Source: an uncultured Alistipes sp.
GTDB taxonomy: Bacteria > Bacteroidota > Bacteroidia > Bacteroidales > Rikenellaceae
DNA: 6,195 nt
NCBI GenBank assembly: GCA_959604655.1
Contig: CAUHCL010000119.1
Span: 1-6,195, forward strand
Reading direction: 5' to 3'
The notes below the pieces were generated by a model. The model made no database searches. It worked only from the letters and a program-made list of their open reading frames with translations, and had not been told where the DNA came from. Position 1 is the first letter of the stretch. Each line of letters begins with the position of its first letter. The position numbers and the translations under genes were made by a program. Positions 1 to 5,748 of this stretch are shown here, piece by piece.

Positions 1-504
1 CTTCAGCAAGTCGATGATCGCCTGCGTGTGGTCGGCCTTGGGGGCGTAGTAGAGCATGGTGGCATTCTGCGCAACGTCGATCACCATGTCGTAGCCGTGA
101 GCCTCGGCATACTCCTTGATGGTGTCGAACACGCTCTTCTGGATGGGCTGTATCAGCTCTATGCGCTTCTGCATCAAGGTGCCGTCGGTGCCGAAAATCG
201 ACTCCTGGAACTCGGCCGCCTCCTTCTCCTTCTTCAGGATATTTTCCTCGTTGGCCTGCTGCGAAGCCTGCGTGAGCGATGACTTGCGCTGCATGTAGGC
301 GTTGTAGAGCGACTCCACAGCCTCGAACTTGGCGTCGACGTCCTTCTGGTATTGGTTGGCCATCTCGTCTAACTGAGTGATGGCCGCGTTGTATTTGTCT
401 ATGGACTTGAATACCTTTTCGCTGTTTACCACGATGTAATTCTGGGCCGCGGCGAATCCTGCCATACCCAATGCGAGAGCCAACGTTAAGATCAATCGTT
501 TCAT
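1..504 (-). CDS. ompH: OmpH/Skp-family periplasmic chaperone (3' end cut by window edge)
   Basis: The 168 codons visible from ATG 504-502 encode a small exported protein. Residues 1-20 look like a signal peptide: MKR, then a hydrophobic stretch ending FAAA, with likely cleavage before Gln21. The mature part opens with a short strand (NYIVVNSEKVF), continues with a long charged, Gln/Glu/Lys-rich helical region at about residues 35-120 that suits the Skp coiled-coil tentacles, and returns to strand and helix (YDMVIDVAQNATMLYYAP...IIDLLK). This is the normal OmpH/Skp order, and family members are usually about 160-175 residues, so only the last residues or the stop should lie beyond the edge. 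Skp proteins bind unfolded outer-membrane proteins in the periplasm and pass them to the BAM complex; bamA lies directly upstream, as in E. coli. Unlike bamA, this gene uses TTA and TCA codons. Bacteroidota often carry several ompH copies, so this may be one of a set. Confidence 0.9.
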   Translation of the reverse strand, partial: MKRLILTLALALGMAGFAAAQNYIVVNSEKVFKSIDKYNAAITQLDEMANQYQKDVDAKFEAVESLYNAYMQRKSSLTQASQQANEENILKKEKEAAEFQESIFGTDGTLMQKRIELIQPIQKSVFDTIKEYAEAHGYDMVIDVAQNATMLYYAPKADHTQAIIDLLK

Positions 505-534
505 AATCTTGTTTCTTTAGGTTGCTACTAAATA

Positions 535-542
535 CAAATATA
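535..542 (-). promoter_or_regulatory. Candidate Bacteroidota -7 box upstream of ompH
   Basis: On the minus strand this reads TATATTTG, a full match to the Bacteroidota -7 consensus TAnnTTTG. It lies in the A+T-rich 70-bp gap between bamA and ompH, 30 nt before the ompH start, leaving a leader of roughly 20-25 nt. No good -33 TTTG sits at the usual 19-21 nt spacing (the nearest TTG is about 24 nt upstream), so this may be a weak internal promoter that lets ompH be expressed separately from bamA. Such motifs can also arise by chance in A+T-rich gaps. Confidence 0.4.
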
Positions 543-574
543 GCAATTTATTTTCAAATATGCTGCCAATCGCA

Positions 575-3184
575 TCAGAATGTTTGACCCATGGTGAAGT
601 GGAACTGGCTTCCGCTGCGTACGTTCGAGCCTGCGGGAGCGTCGAATCCCCAACCCCAGTCGAGTCCGAGAAGTCCCACGATGGGCAGGTAGAGCCTTAC
701 GCCCAGACCCGCCGAACGCTTGATCTTGAAGGGCGAGAACTCCTTCCACGAAGCGAATCCGTTACCTCCCTCGAGGAATCCCAGAACGTAGATCTGCGAC
801 GACTGCTTGAGTATAACGGGATAACGCAGCTCCATAGTATATTTGTTGTAAGCCAAAGAGTAGTTGCTGCCTATGGGGTCGAGCGCGCCGTCCTCGTAAC
901 CGCGCAGACCGATGATGTCCACACCGTAGATCGTGTAGCCGCTCATGCCGTCGCCGCCGACTTCGAATCGCTCGAACGGCGAGAGCTTGTTCTTGTTATA
1001 GTGGCCCAAAAAACCCATCTCGGCATGCGCCATCAGCACCAGATTCTCGTTGCGCGTGAGCGACTGGAACCAGCGGGCCTTCAACTGCCAGCGGTGGTAC
1101 TCGATCCATTTGTAACGTATGCGGTCGGGCATGTCCTTGTCGCTGTAATCGCGGCCGTCCCACGCCGAGTAGGGCGGAGTGAAGGTCACCATGGCCGAGA
1201 ACTCCGATCCGCGGCGCGGATAGATGGGCTGGTCGACGGTCGAACGCGCCAGAGCGATCTTGAACGCCAGCTCGTTGGCCACGCCGTCCTTCATGATGAA
1301 GTAGTTCCAGTTCTTGAGCGCGTAGCGCGTGTACTGGGCCTCCATGTAGAGGGTGAAGTTGGGATCGGGCCACTTGAGGCGCTTGCCCAGACCTGCGGCC
1401 AGACCCAGCGAGCGGAAGTACATCGTCGCCGACTGCCAGATGTAATAGGCATTGTTCTGCTCCGACCAGTGGGCCGACAGCGTGAGCGAATTGGGCTTGT
1501 GGCCGCCCACCCACGGGTCGGTGAAGCTGGCCGCGATGGCCTTGTAGTACGTACCGTTGGTCTGTCCCGATATCTGGAACTTCTGGTTCTGTCCCATCGG
1601 ATAGGGGGTCCACTTGCCTTTCTTGAACAGGTTGCGCGTCGAGAGGTTGTTGAGCGTGATACCCACCGAACCCACGAACGAGCCCGAGCCCCAGCCGCCT
1701 GCGACGTTGAACTGGTCGCTGGCCTGCTCGACGAGCGGGAAGTTGATGTTAACCAGATCGTTCGACACGGGCTGTATGTCGGGTTGCAGCTGCTCGGCAT
1801 CGAAGTGGCCCATGCTCATGAGTTGACGCAGGGTCTGCATGAGCAGCGAGCGGTCGTAGAGCATGCCAGGGTAGACGTAGAGCTCGCGGCGGATCACCTC
1901 GTCGTCGACGCGGGTGTTGCCCGAAATGCCCACCTCGTTCACGGTGAAGGGCTTGCCCTCGAACACTTTTATTTCGAGGTCGATAGAATCCTTGCCCACC
2001 ACGATCTCCGAAGGCTCGATCTGCGACATCAGGTAGCCGTTGTTCTGGTAGAGGCTGGCCACCGACTGTTCCTCGGGGTTCATCTCGCGGCCCACGCCCA
2101 GACGCTTGTGCATCGATTTCTTGTCGTAGGTGTCGCCCGTCTTGACGCCGAACATGCGTTGCAGATCCTCAGTCTTGTAGACCGAGTTGCCGATCCACTT
2201 TATGTCGCGGATATAGAATTTCTCGCCCTCCGACAGGTCGATGTGTATTCCTATGCGGTCGGGGCCCATGTCGTATATCGAGTCCGAGAGGATGGTGGCG
2301 TTGCGGTAACCGCGCGAGTTGTAGAAATCCACCAGCAACTCCTTGTCCTCGTCGTAATCCTTTTCGTTGAGCTTGGCGCTTCGGAAGAAGTTTATCGATT
2401 TCTTGTGGGTCTTCTTGAATGTCTTGCGCAGACGCTTGGCCGAGAAACGGTCGTTGCCCGAGAAGGTTATGCTGCCGATCTTCACCTTGGGATTGCGGTC
2501 GACGCGGAAGGTGACGTTGGCCATGTTGTCGAACACCGAGTCGTTCTCGATGATGGTGGTGACCTGCACGTTGCGGAAACCCTTCTCGATGAAGTGCTTC
2601 TTGATGAGCTTCTCGTTCTTGTCGATCACGTAGTCCGAAAGCTCGGTGTTGCGCTTGAGCTTGAGCTGCTCGATCAGATCCTTCTGCTTGCTGCGGCCTA
2701 TGCCGTCGCCCGTTATCATCCAGTTGCTCACGCGCGGACGCTCCTTGAGGAACACCTCCAGGTCGACGCTGTCGCCCTCGATGGTGGCTCCGATCTTCAC
2801 GTCGGCGAAGCGGCGCTGGCTCCACAGGCGCGTTATGGCATTCGATATGTAGCTGCCGGGCAGATATATGCTGTCGCCCGCCACGAGTCCCGCCGACGAG
2901 CTCACCAGCACGGGGTCGAGATACTCTATTCCGCGTACGTTGATCTTGCGTATGCGGTAGAGCTTCGCCGCGGCGTCCGAGCGCAGCATGGGCGCTTTTT
3001 CGTCGAACGGGGGCAGCGTGTCGCGCTGCGGTTCCGATATGTCGTTGCTTTCCTGTCGCGTCTCTTCGGTCTGCGCCACGGCTCCGCCTGCTATGCCGAG
3101 CGTATCCGCCGTTTGGGCCGACGACAGCCGTGCCGTTGTGAGCAATGCCGCGATGGCGACGAGTGTTTTACCTGCGTATCTCAT
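575..3184 (-). CDS. bamA: Outer-membrane protein assembly factor BamA (Omp85 family)
   Basis: This 869-residue protein is the central barrel of the BAM complex, which folds beta-barrel proteins into the outer membrane. A signal peptide covers about residues 1-23 (cleavage near SSAQ). A Glu/Asp/Pro/Ser-rich linker follows at about 24-76. Five POTRA-like repeats run at about 77-148, 149-229, 230-319, 323-408 and 411-487; recognisable POTRA strands include INVRGIEYL, ITFSGNDRF, IKWIGNSVY and VGISGNTRV. The C-terminal barrel spans about 490-869. It contains the conserved loop-6 (V/L)RG(F/Y) motif as LRGY at 760-763 and ends in Phe869 (TMGQTF), as expected of a barrel C-terminus. E. coli BamA is 810 residues; the excess is mainly the linker and barrel loops, which is common in Bacteroidota. 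The ATG at 3184-3182 gives the signal peptide its natural start. uppS ends 54 bp upstream and ompH follows 70 bp downstream, so co-transcription is likely. There are no TTA, CTA or TCA sense codons. Confidence 0.97.
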   Translation of the reverse strand: MRYAGKTLVAIAALLTTARLSSAQTADTLGIAGGAVAQTEETRQESNDISEPQRDTLPPFDEKAPMLRSDAAAKLYRIRKINVRGIEYLDPVLVSSSAGLVAGDSIYLPGSYISNAITRLWSQRRFADVKIGATIEGDSVDLEVFLKERPRVSNWMITGDGIGRSKQKDLIEQLKLKRNTELSDYVIDKNEKLIKKHFIEKGFRNVQVTTIIENDSVFDNMANVTFRVDRNPKVKIGSITFSGNDRFSAKRLRKTFKKTHKKSINFFRSAKLNEKDYDEDKELLVDFYNSRGYRNATILSDSIYDMGPDRIGIHIDLSEGEKFYIRDIKWIGNSVYKTEDLQRMFGVKTGDTYDKKSMHKRLGVGREMNPEEQSVASLYQNNGYLMSQIEPSEIVVGKDSIDLEIKVFEGKPFTVNEVGISGNTRVDDEVIRRELYVYPGMLYDRSLLMQTLRQLMSMGHFDAEQLQPDIQPVSNDLVNINFPLVEQASDQFNVAGGWGSGSFVGSVGITLNNLSTRNLFKKGKWTPYPMGQNQKFQISGQTNGTYYKAIAASFTDPWVGGHKPNSLTLSAHWSEQNNAYYIWQSATMYFRSLGLAAGLGKRLKWPDPNFTLYMEAQYTRYALKNWNYFIMKDGVANELAFKIALARSTVDQPIYPRRGSEFSAMVTFTPPYSAWDGRDYSDKDMPDRIRYKWIEYHRWQLKARWFQSLTRNENLVLMAHAEMGFLGHYNKNKLSPFERFEVGGDGMSGYTIYGVDIIGLRGYEDGALDPIGSNYSLAYNKYTMELRYPVILKQSSQIYVLGFLEGGNGFASWKEFSPFKIKRSAGLGVRLYLPIVGLLGLDWGWGFDAPAGSNVRSGSQFHFTMGQTF

Positions 3185-3238
3185 TTAATGTCAACAAATA
3201 TTTCCGTTTCGTTCGTAAATGCGTGCAAGGGCGGCGCG

Positions 3239-3952
3239 TCACTTCACCAGCCCGTAGCGCCTGTCGCGCTCGGCATAGGCCTTCATGGCCTTCAGGAACT
3301 CCTCCCTGCCGAAATCGGGCCACAGCGTATCGGTGAAATAGAGCTCCGAATAGGATGCCTGCCACAGCATGAAGTTGCTCAGCCTGCACTCGCCGCTGGT
3401 GCGGATCACCAGGTCGGGATCGGGCATCGACGCCGTGTAGAGCGCCTCGGAGATGCTCTGCTCCGAGATATCGGCCGCCGCTATCTCGCCTGCCGCCGCG
3501 CGCTGCGCCAGAGTGCGCACCGCAGCGGTGATCTCGCTGCGCGACGAATAGTTGAGCGCCAGCGCGAGAGTCATCCTTTCGCCTCGGGCCGTCTGCCCCT
3601 CGATGCGGTCGAGGGCCGCGCGCACCTTGTCGGAAAAACGCCCGCGGTCGCCTATGACCAGAACCCTCACCCCCTGCTCCTTAAGCTGCGGAGTCTCCAT
3701 CTCCACGCCTTTGCACATGAGGTCCATCAGAGCGTCCACCTCCTGCTGCGGGCGGCCCCAGTTCTCGGTCGAGAAGGCGTATACGGTAAGATACTTCACG
3801 CCGTAGTCGGCGGCGTTCTTCACTGTTTCGCGCAGGGCGTCCATTCCTGCCATGTGACCCTCGTAGCGCTCCTTTCGGCGCATGCGGGCCCAGCGTCCGT
3901 TGCCGTCCATTATGACGGCGACATGCACGGGTATGTGGTTCGGTTCGTTCAT
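3239..3952 (-). CDS. uppS: Isoprenyl transferase / undecaprenyl diphosphate synthase
   Basis: UppS is a cytosolic or membrane-associated cis-prenyltransferase. It adds isopentenyl diphosphate units to farnesyl diphosphate to make the C55 carrier for peptidoglycan and surface polysaccharides. The signature blocks are all present, numbered from the chosen start: HVAVIMDGNGRWA near the N-terminus, with the catalytic Asp; the following EGHMAGMDALR block; YAFSTENWGRP; and near the C-terminus RTSGECRLSNFMLWQ followed by YSELYFTDTLWPDF. The protein is 237 residues from ATG 3952-3950, typical for the family. An in-frame ATG at 3973 would add MSTFAGY, but those codons overlap a consensus -7 promoter box (3961-3968) and the family usually begins close to the IMDGNGRWA block, so I prefer the downstream start. 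A short AGG lies about 5 nt before it. The gene heads the uppS-bamA-ompH envelope block. The family call is very secure; the start is moderately secure. Confidence 0.96.
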   Translation of the reverse strand: MNEPNHIPVHVAVIMDGNGRWARMRRKERYEGHMAGMDALRETVKNAADYGVKYLTVYAFSTENWGRPQQEVDALMDLMCKGVEMETPQLKEQGVRVLVIGDRGRFSDKVRAALDRIEGQTARGERMTLALALNYSSRSEITAAVRTLAQRAAAGEIAAADISEQSISEALYTASMPDPDLVIRTSGECRLSNFMLWQASYSELYFTDTLWPDFGREEFLKAMKAYAERDRRYGLVK

Positions 3953-3960
3953 ATAACCTG

Positions 3961-3991
3961 CAAATGTAGACAATTTTACTCGGATTCTAAA
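3961..3991 (-). promoter_or_regulatory. Candidate uppS promoter (-33/-7, Bacteroidota type)
   Basis: Reading leftwards, TTTA at 3991-3988 is followed by a 19-nt spacer and then TACATTTG at 3968-3961. This fits the Bacteroidota layout of TTTG, 19-21 nt, TAnnTTTG, with a perfect -7 box and one mismatch in the -33 box. Only 8 nt separate the -7 box from the chosen uppS ATG, so any transcript from here has a very short leader or none. It could drive uppS, bamA and ompH together. It is the best-formed promoter in the window, though only by motif. Confidence 0.55.
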
Positions 3992-4025
3992 AGAATTTCG
4001 CGTTTTTATACATAAACGGGTCTTT

Positions 4026-4058
4026 GTCGGGTGCGGCGACGGCGCGATTCCGCCCGAC
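4026..4058 (-). terminator. Weak hairpin just downstream of nadK
   Basis: Six-base arms GTCGGG (4026-4031) and CCCGAC (4053-4058) are exact inverted repeats. In an alternative pairing, five bases of each arm combine with GCGG (4033-4036) and CCGC (4050-4053) around a 2-nt bulge. The hairpin begins 3 bases after the nadK stop, the right place for a transcript end. No run of U follows immediately on the nadK strand; a U-rich stretch comes only some 10 nt later and is broken. It is therefore not a convincing intrinsic terminator and may be chance pairing in G+C-rich DNA. Confidence 0.2.
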
Positions 4059-4061
4059 GAT

Positions 4062-4937
4062 TCAATTGCGAATGTCCGCGTCCCACATCATTTTACTATG
4101 TAACGTCCCGTAAAACGATATATTGTGCGGTACGGCCAATAAAATGCGCTCCGAGGCGCGCGAGATCTCGATCCGATCGCCGTCGCCTATGCGGCAGGTG
4201 CGGTTGTCGACCGACAGCATGGCCTCGCCGTGGCGGGCGTGTATGGCCAGCACCACGCGCGCCGTGTCGGGCACTACCACGGGGCGCATGCCGAAGTTGT
4301 GCGGAGCCAGCGGCGTAAGGAGCAGGCACGCGCACTCGGGCGCCACGACGGGCCCTCCCGCGCTGAGCGAATAGGCCGTGGAGCCCGTGGGGGTGGCCAC
4401 TATCACCCCGTCGCCGTTGTACTGCGCCACGGTTCGGCCGTCGACCTCCGCCTCGACCTTTATCATCGTGGCCTCCAGACGCTGCACGGCCACCTCGTTC
4501 AGTGCGAGCAGCGGCCGCCCTGCCTCGCGCACGCCGCGCACTTCGAGCATCGACCGCGGCTGCACGACCAGCCGTCCGCGGGCTATGTCGTCGAACATGT
4601 CGGCCACGCCGTCGCGCGTGGCCGAGGTGAGGAATCCGAGGTGTCCGAAATTGATGCCCGCCACGGGGATCGATTTGTCGCTCAGGCGGTGTATGCCCTC
4701 CAGCAGGGTGCCGTCGCCGCCGCAGCAGACCATCACGCTGTCGCGCGGCTGGCAGCCCGTGTCCCCGTCGTATATCGACGCGGGGTCCGTCGTGCGGCCG
4801 AAACGGCGCTCCACCGCCTCGGCGAACTCGCGGTTTATGGCGTAGTCGAAAGAGTGCCGCTCCACGGCTTCGAACAGCCGTTCGATGTCGGCGGCCTCGT
4901 GGGCGATCTGCGGACGGGAAAAAAGTATGATTTTCAT
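4062..4937 (-). CDS. nadK: NAD kinase
   Basis: NAD kinase phosphorylates the 2'-hydroxyl of NAD in the cytosol with ATP (or polyphosphate in some members) and is the source of NADP. The 291-residue protein has the family landmarks in order: MKIILFSRPQ, an opening strand; CCGGDGTLLEG with the catalytic GGDGT at 73-77 (Asp75); GINFGHLGFLT at 95-104; the NE motif at 147-148 (LNEVAVQR); the Gly-rich GDGVIVATPTGSTAYSLSAGGP at 175-196; and LTPLAPHNFGMRP at 208-219. The length is normal for bacterial NadK. The frame stays open well upstream of Met1, but that part is antisense to pdxJ and resembles nothing; ATG 4937-4935 starts right at the conserved first strand. It diverges from pdxJ across 51 bp and is followed, 109 bp on, by uppS in the same direction. 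uppS appears to have its own promoter, so nadK may be transcribed separately. Confidence 0.97.
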   Translation of the reverse strand: MKIILFSRPQIAHEAADIERLFEAVERHSFDYAINREFAEAVERRFGRTTDPASIYDGDTGCQPRDSVMVCCGGDGTLLEGIHRLSDKSIPVAGINFGHLGFLTSATRDGVADMFDDIARGRLVVQPRSMLEVRGVREAGRPLLALNEVAVQRLEATMIKVEAEVDGRTVAQYNGDGVIVATPTGSTAYSLSAGGPVVAPECACLLLTPLAPHNFGMRPVVVPDTARVVLAIHARHGEAMLSVDNRTCRIGDGDRIEISRASERILLAVPHNISFYGTLHSKMMWDADIRN

Positions 4938-4958
4938 CCTCGGGTCGAAAAAAAGTAA

Positions 4959-4966
4959 TAACTTTG
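4959..4966 (+). promoter_or_regulatory. Candidate pdxJ -7 box
   Basis: TAACTTTG matches the Bacteroidota -7 consensus TAnnTTTG exactly and lies 22 nt before the pdxJ ATG, implying a leader of about 15 nt. The -33 region is poor: the best candidate, TTTC at 4932-4935, has a 23-nt spacer and overlaps the nadK start codon. A short AGG at 4980-4982 could serve as a weak ribosome binding site for pdxJ. Confidence 0.5.
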
Positions 4967-4976
4967 CAAATGCAAA
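4963..4976. repeat. Perfect inverted repeat between divergent nadK and pdxJ
   Basis: TTTGCA (4963-4968), the two bases AA, then TGCAAA (4971-4976) form a perfect 6-bp inverted repeat at the centre of the divergent intergenic region. Each arm overlaps the TTTG end of one of the two opposed -7 candidates, so the symmetry may simply reflect back-to-back promoters. It could also be a binding site for a dimeric regulator. The sequence alone cannot tell these apart. Confidence 0.5.
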
Positions 4977-4980
4977 TATA
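4973..4980 (-). promoter_or_regulatory. Candidate nadK -7 box
   Basis: On the minus strand this reads TATATTTG, a full match to TAnnTTTG, placed 35 nt upstream of the nadK ATG. A second, poorer match (TGCATTTG) overlaps just downstream. I see no clear -33 element at 19-21 nt spacing; that position would fall inside the first codons of pdxJ. Because the box overlaps the region where pdxJ transcription would start, the two promoters probably cannot be occupied at the same time. Confidence 0.4.
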
Positions 4981-4988
4981 GGTATTTT

Positions 4989-5711
4989 ATGACAAAACTG
5001 AGTGTAAACATCAACAAGATTGCCGTTCTGCGCAATTCGCGCGGCGGCAATGTGCCCGATGTTGTACGCGCCGCGCTCGACATAGAACGTTTCGGCGGCG
5101 AGGGCATCACGGTGCATCCGCGCCCCGACGCCCGTCACATACGCTACTCGGACGTGCGCGAGCTGAAGGCCGCCATCTCCACCGAGCTCAACATCGAGGG
5201 CAACCCGATCCCGAGCTTCGTCGATCTGGTGCTGGAGGTGCGTCCCGCTCAGGTGACGCTGGTGCCCGACGCACCCGATGCCATAACCTCCAACGCGGGG
5301 TGGGACACGGTGCGCAACCGCGAGTTCCTCACTTCGATATGCCGCTGCTTCAACGACGCGGGCATCCGTACTTCGATCTTCGTCGACCCCGTGGCCGAGA
5401 TGGTGGAGGGTGCCAAGGAGTGCGGAGCCCGACGCGTGGAGCTCTACACCGAGGCCTATGCCGCGGGATACGGAGCCGACGCCGAGAGTGCGATCGCCCC
5501 TTATGTCGAGGCCGCCGAGGCCGCCCGCCGCGCGGGGCTGGGACTCAACGCAGGCCACGATCTGAGCCTCGTGAATCTGGAATATTTCATAAAACGCATA
5601 CCTTGGTGCGACGAGGTGTCGATAGGACACGCCCTCATCGCCGACGCCCTCTATTTCGGACTCGAAAACACGGTGCAGCTCTACCGACGCTGCCTCGTGC
5701 CCGAAAAGTAA
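4989..5711 (+). CDS. pdxJ: Pyridoxine 5'-phosphate synthase
   Basis: PdxJ condenses 3-amino-2-oxopropyl phosphate with 1-deoxy-D-xylulose 5-phosphate to form pyridoxine 5'-phosphate, the ring-closing step of the DXP-dependent vitamin B6 route. It is a cytosolic TIM-barrel enzyme. The 240-residue protein is of family length and shows the N-terminal VNINKIAVLRNSRGG (residues 6-20; proteobacterial forms have VNIDH), the active-site block GITVHPRPDARHI with His43, Arg45 and His50, a conserved Glu near residue 70, VTLVPD at 89-94, RVELYTE at 149-155, LNAGHDLSLVNL with His190 at 186-197, and DEVSIGHALIADAL at 208-221. NINK and the ITSNAGWDT segment suit Bacteroidota PdxJ. The ATG at 4989 follows a consensus -7 box and a weak AGG; the stop is TAA at 5709-5711. 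The nucleotidyltransferase gene begins 37 bp downstream on the same strand and is probably co-transcribed. No TTA, CTA or TCA codons occur in at least the first 214 codons. Confidence 0.97.
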   Translation: MTKLSVNINKIAVLRNSRGGNVPDVVRAALDIERFGGEGITVHPRPDARHIRYSDVRELKAAISTELNIEGNPIPSFVDLVLEVRPAQVTLVPDAPDAITSNAGWDTVRNREFLTSICRCFNDAGIRTSIFVDPVAEMVEGAKECGARRVELYTEAYAAGYGADAESAIAPYVEAAEAARRAGLGLNAGHDLSLVNLEYFIKRIPWCDEVSIGHALIADALYFGLENTVQLYRRCLVPEK

Positions 5712-5748
5712 TCACCCGCCGCACGACGGCGCCGCAACACCGCTCCCG

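Noticed and set aside
28..298. Short plus-strand open frames at the left edge.
   Set aside because: They are antisense to ompH/skp, whose signal peptide and coiled-coil pattern make it clearly the real gene.
3187..3202. A minus-strand AATATTTG and a nearby TTGACA upstream of bamA as a promoter.
   Set aside because: AATATTTG misses the first base of TAnnTTTG and has no spaced -33 element. TTGACA lies only a few bases from the bamA ATG, too close to be a -35 box, and Bacteroidota do not use that consensus.
560..4015. A plus-strand open frame of about 1151 codons covering bamA and uppS.
   Set aside because: It is exactly codon-aligned with the two well-supported minus-strand genes, runs through both and their spacer, has a His/Arg/Val/Leu-rich composition typical of a reverse-complement frame, and shows no recognisable domain. 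Codon choice in the real genes explains it.
4230..4958. A 242-codon plus-strand open frame opposite nadK.
   Set aside because: It lies wholly antisense to nadK with its clear GGDGT and NE motifs, and its product has no recognisable family features.
4938..5630. An N-terminal extension of nadK of about 230 codons on the minus strand.
   Set aside because: It is codon-aligned antisense to pdxJ, which is unmistakable, and the extension resembles no NAD kinase N-terminus. The start at 4937 gives the normal length.
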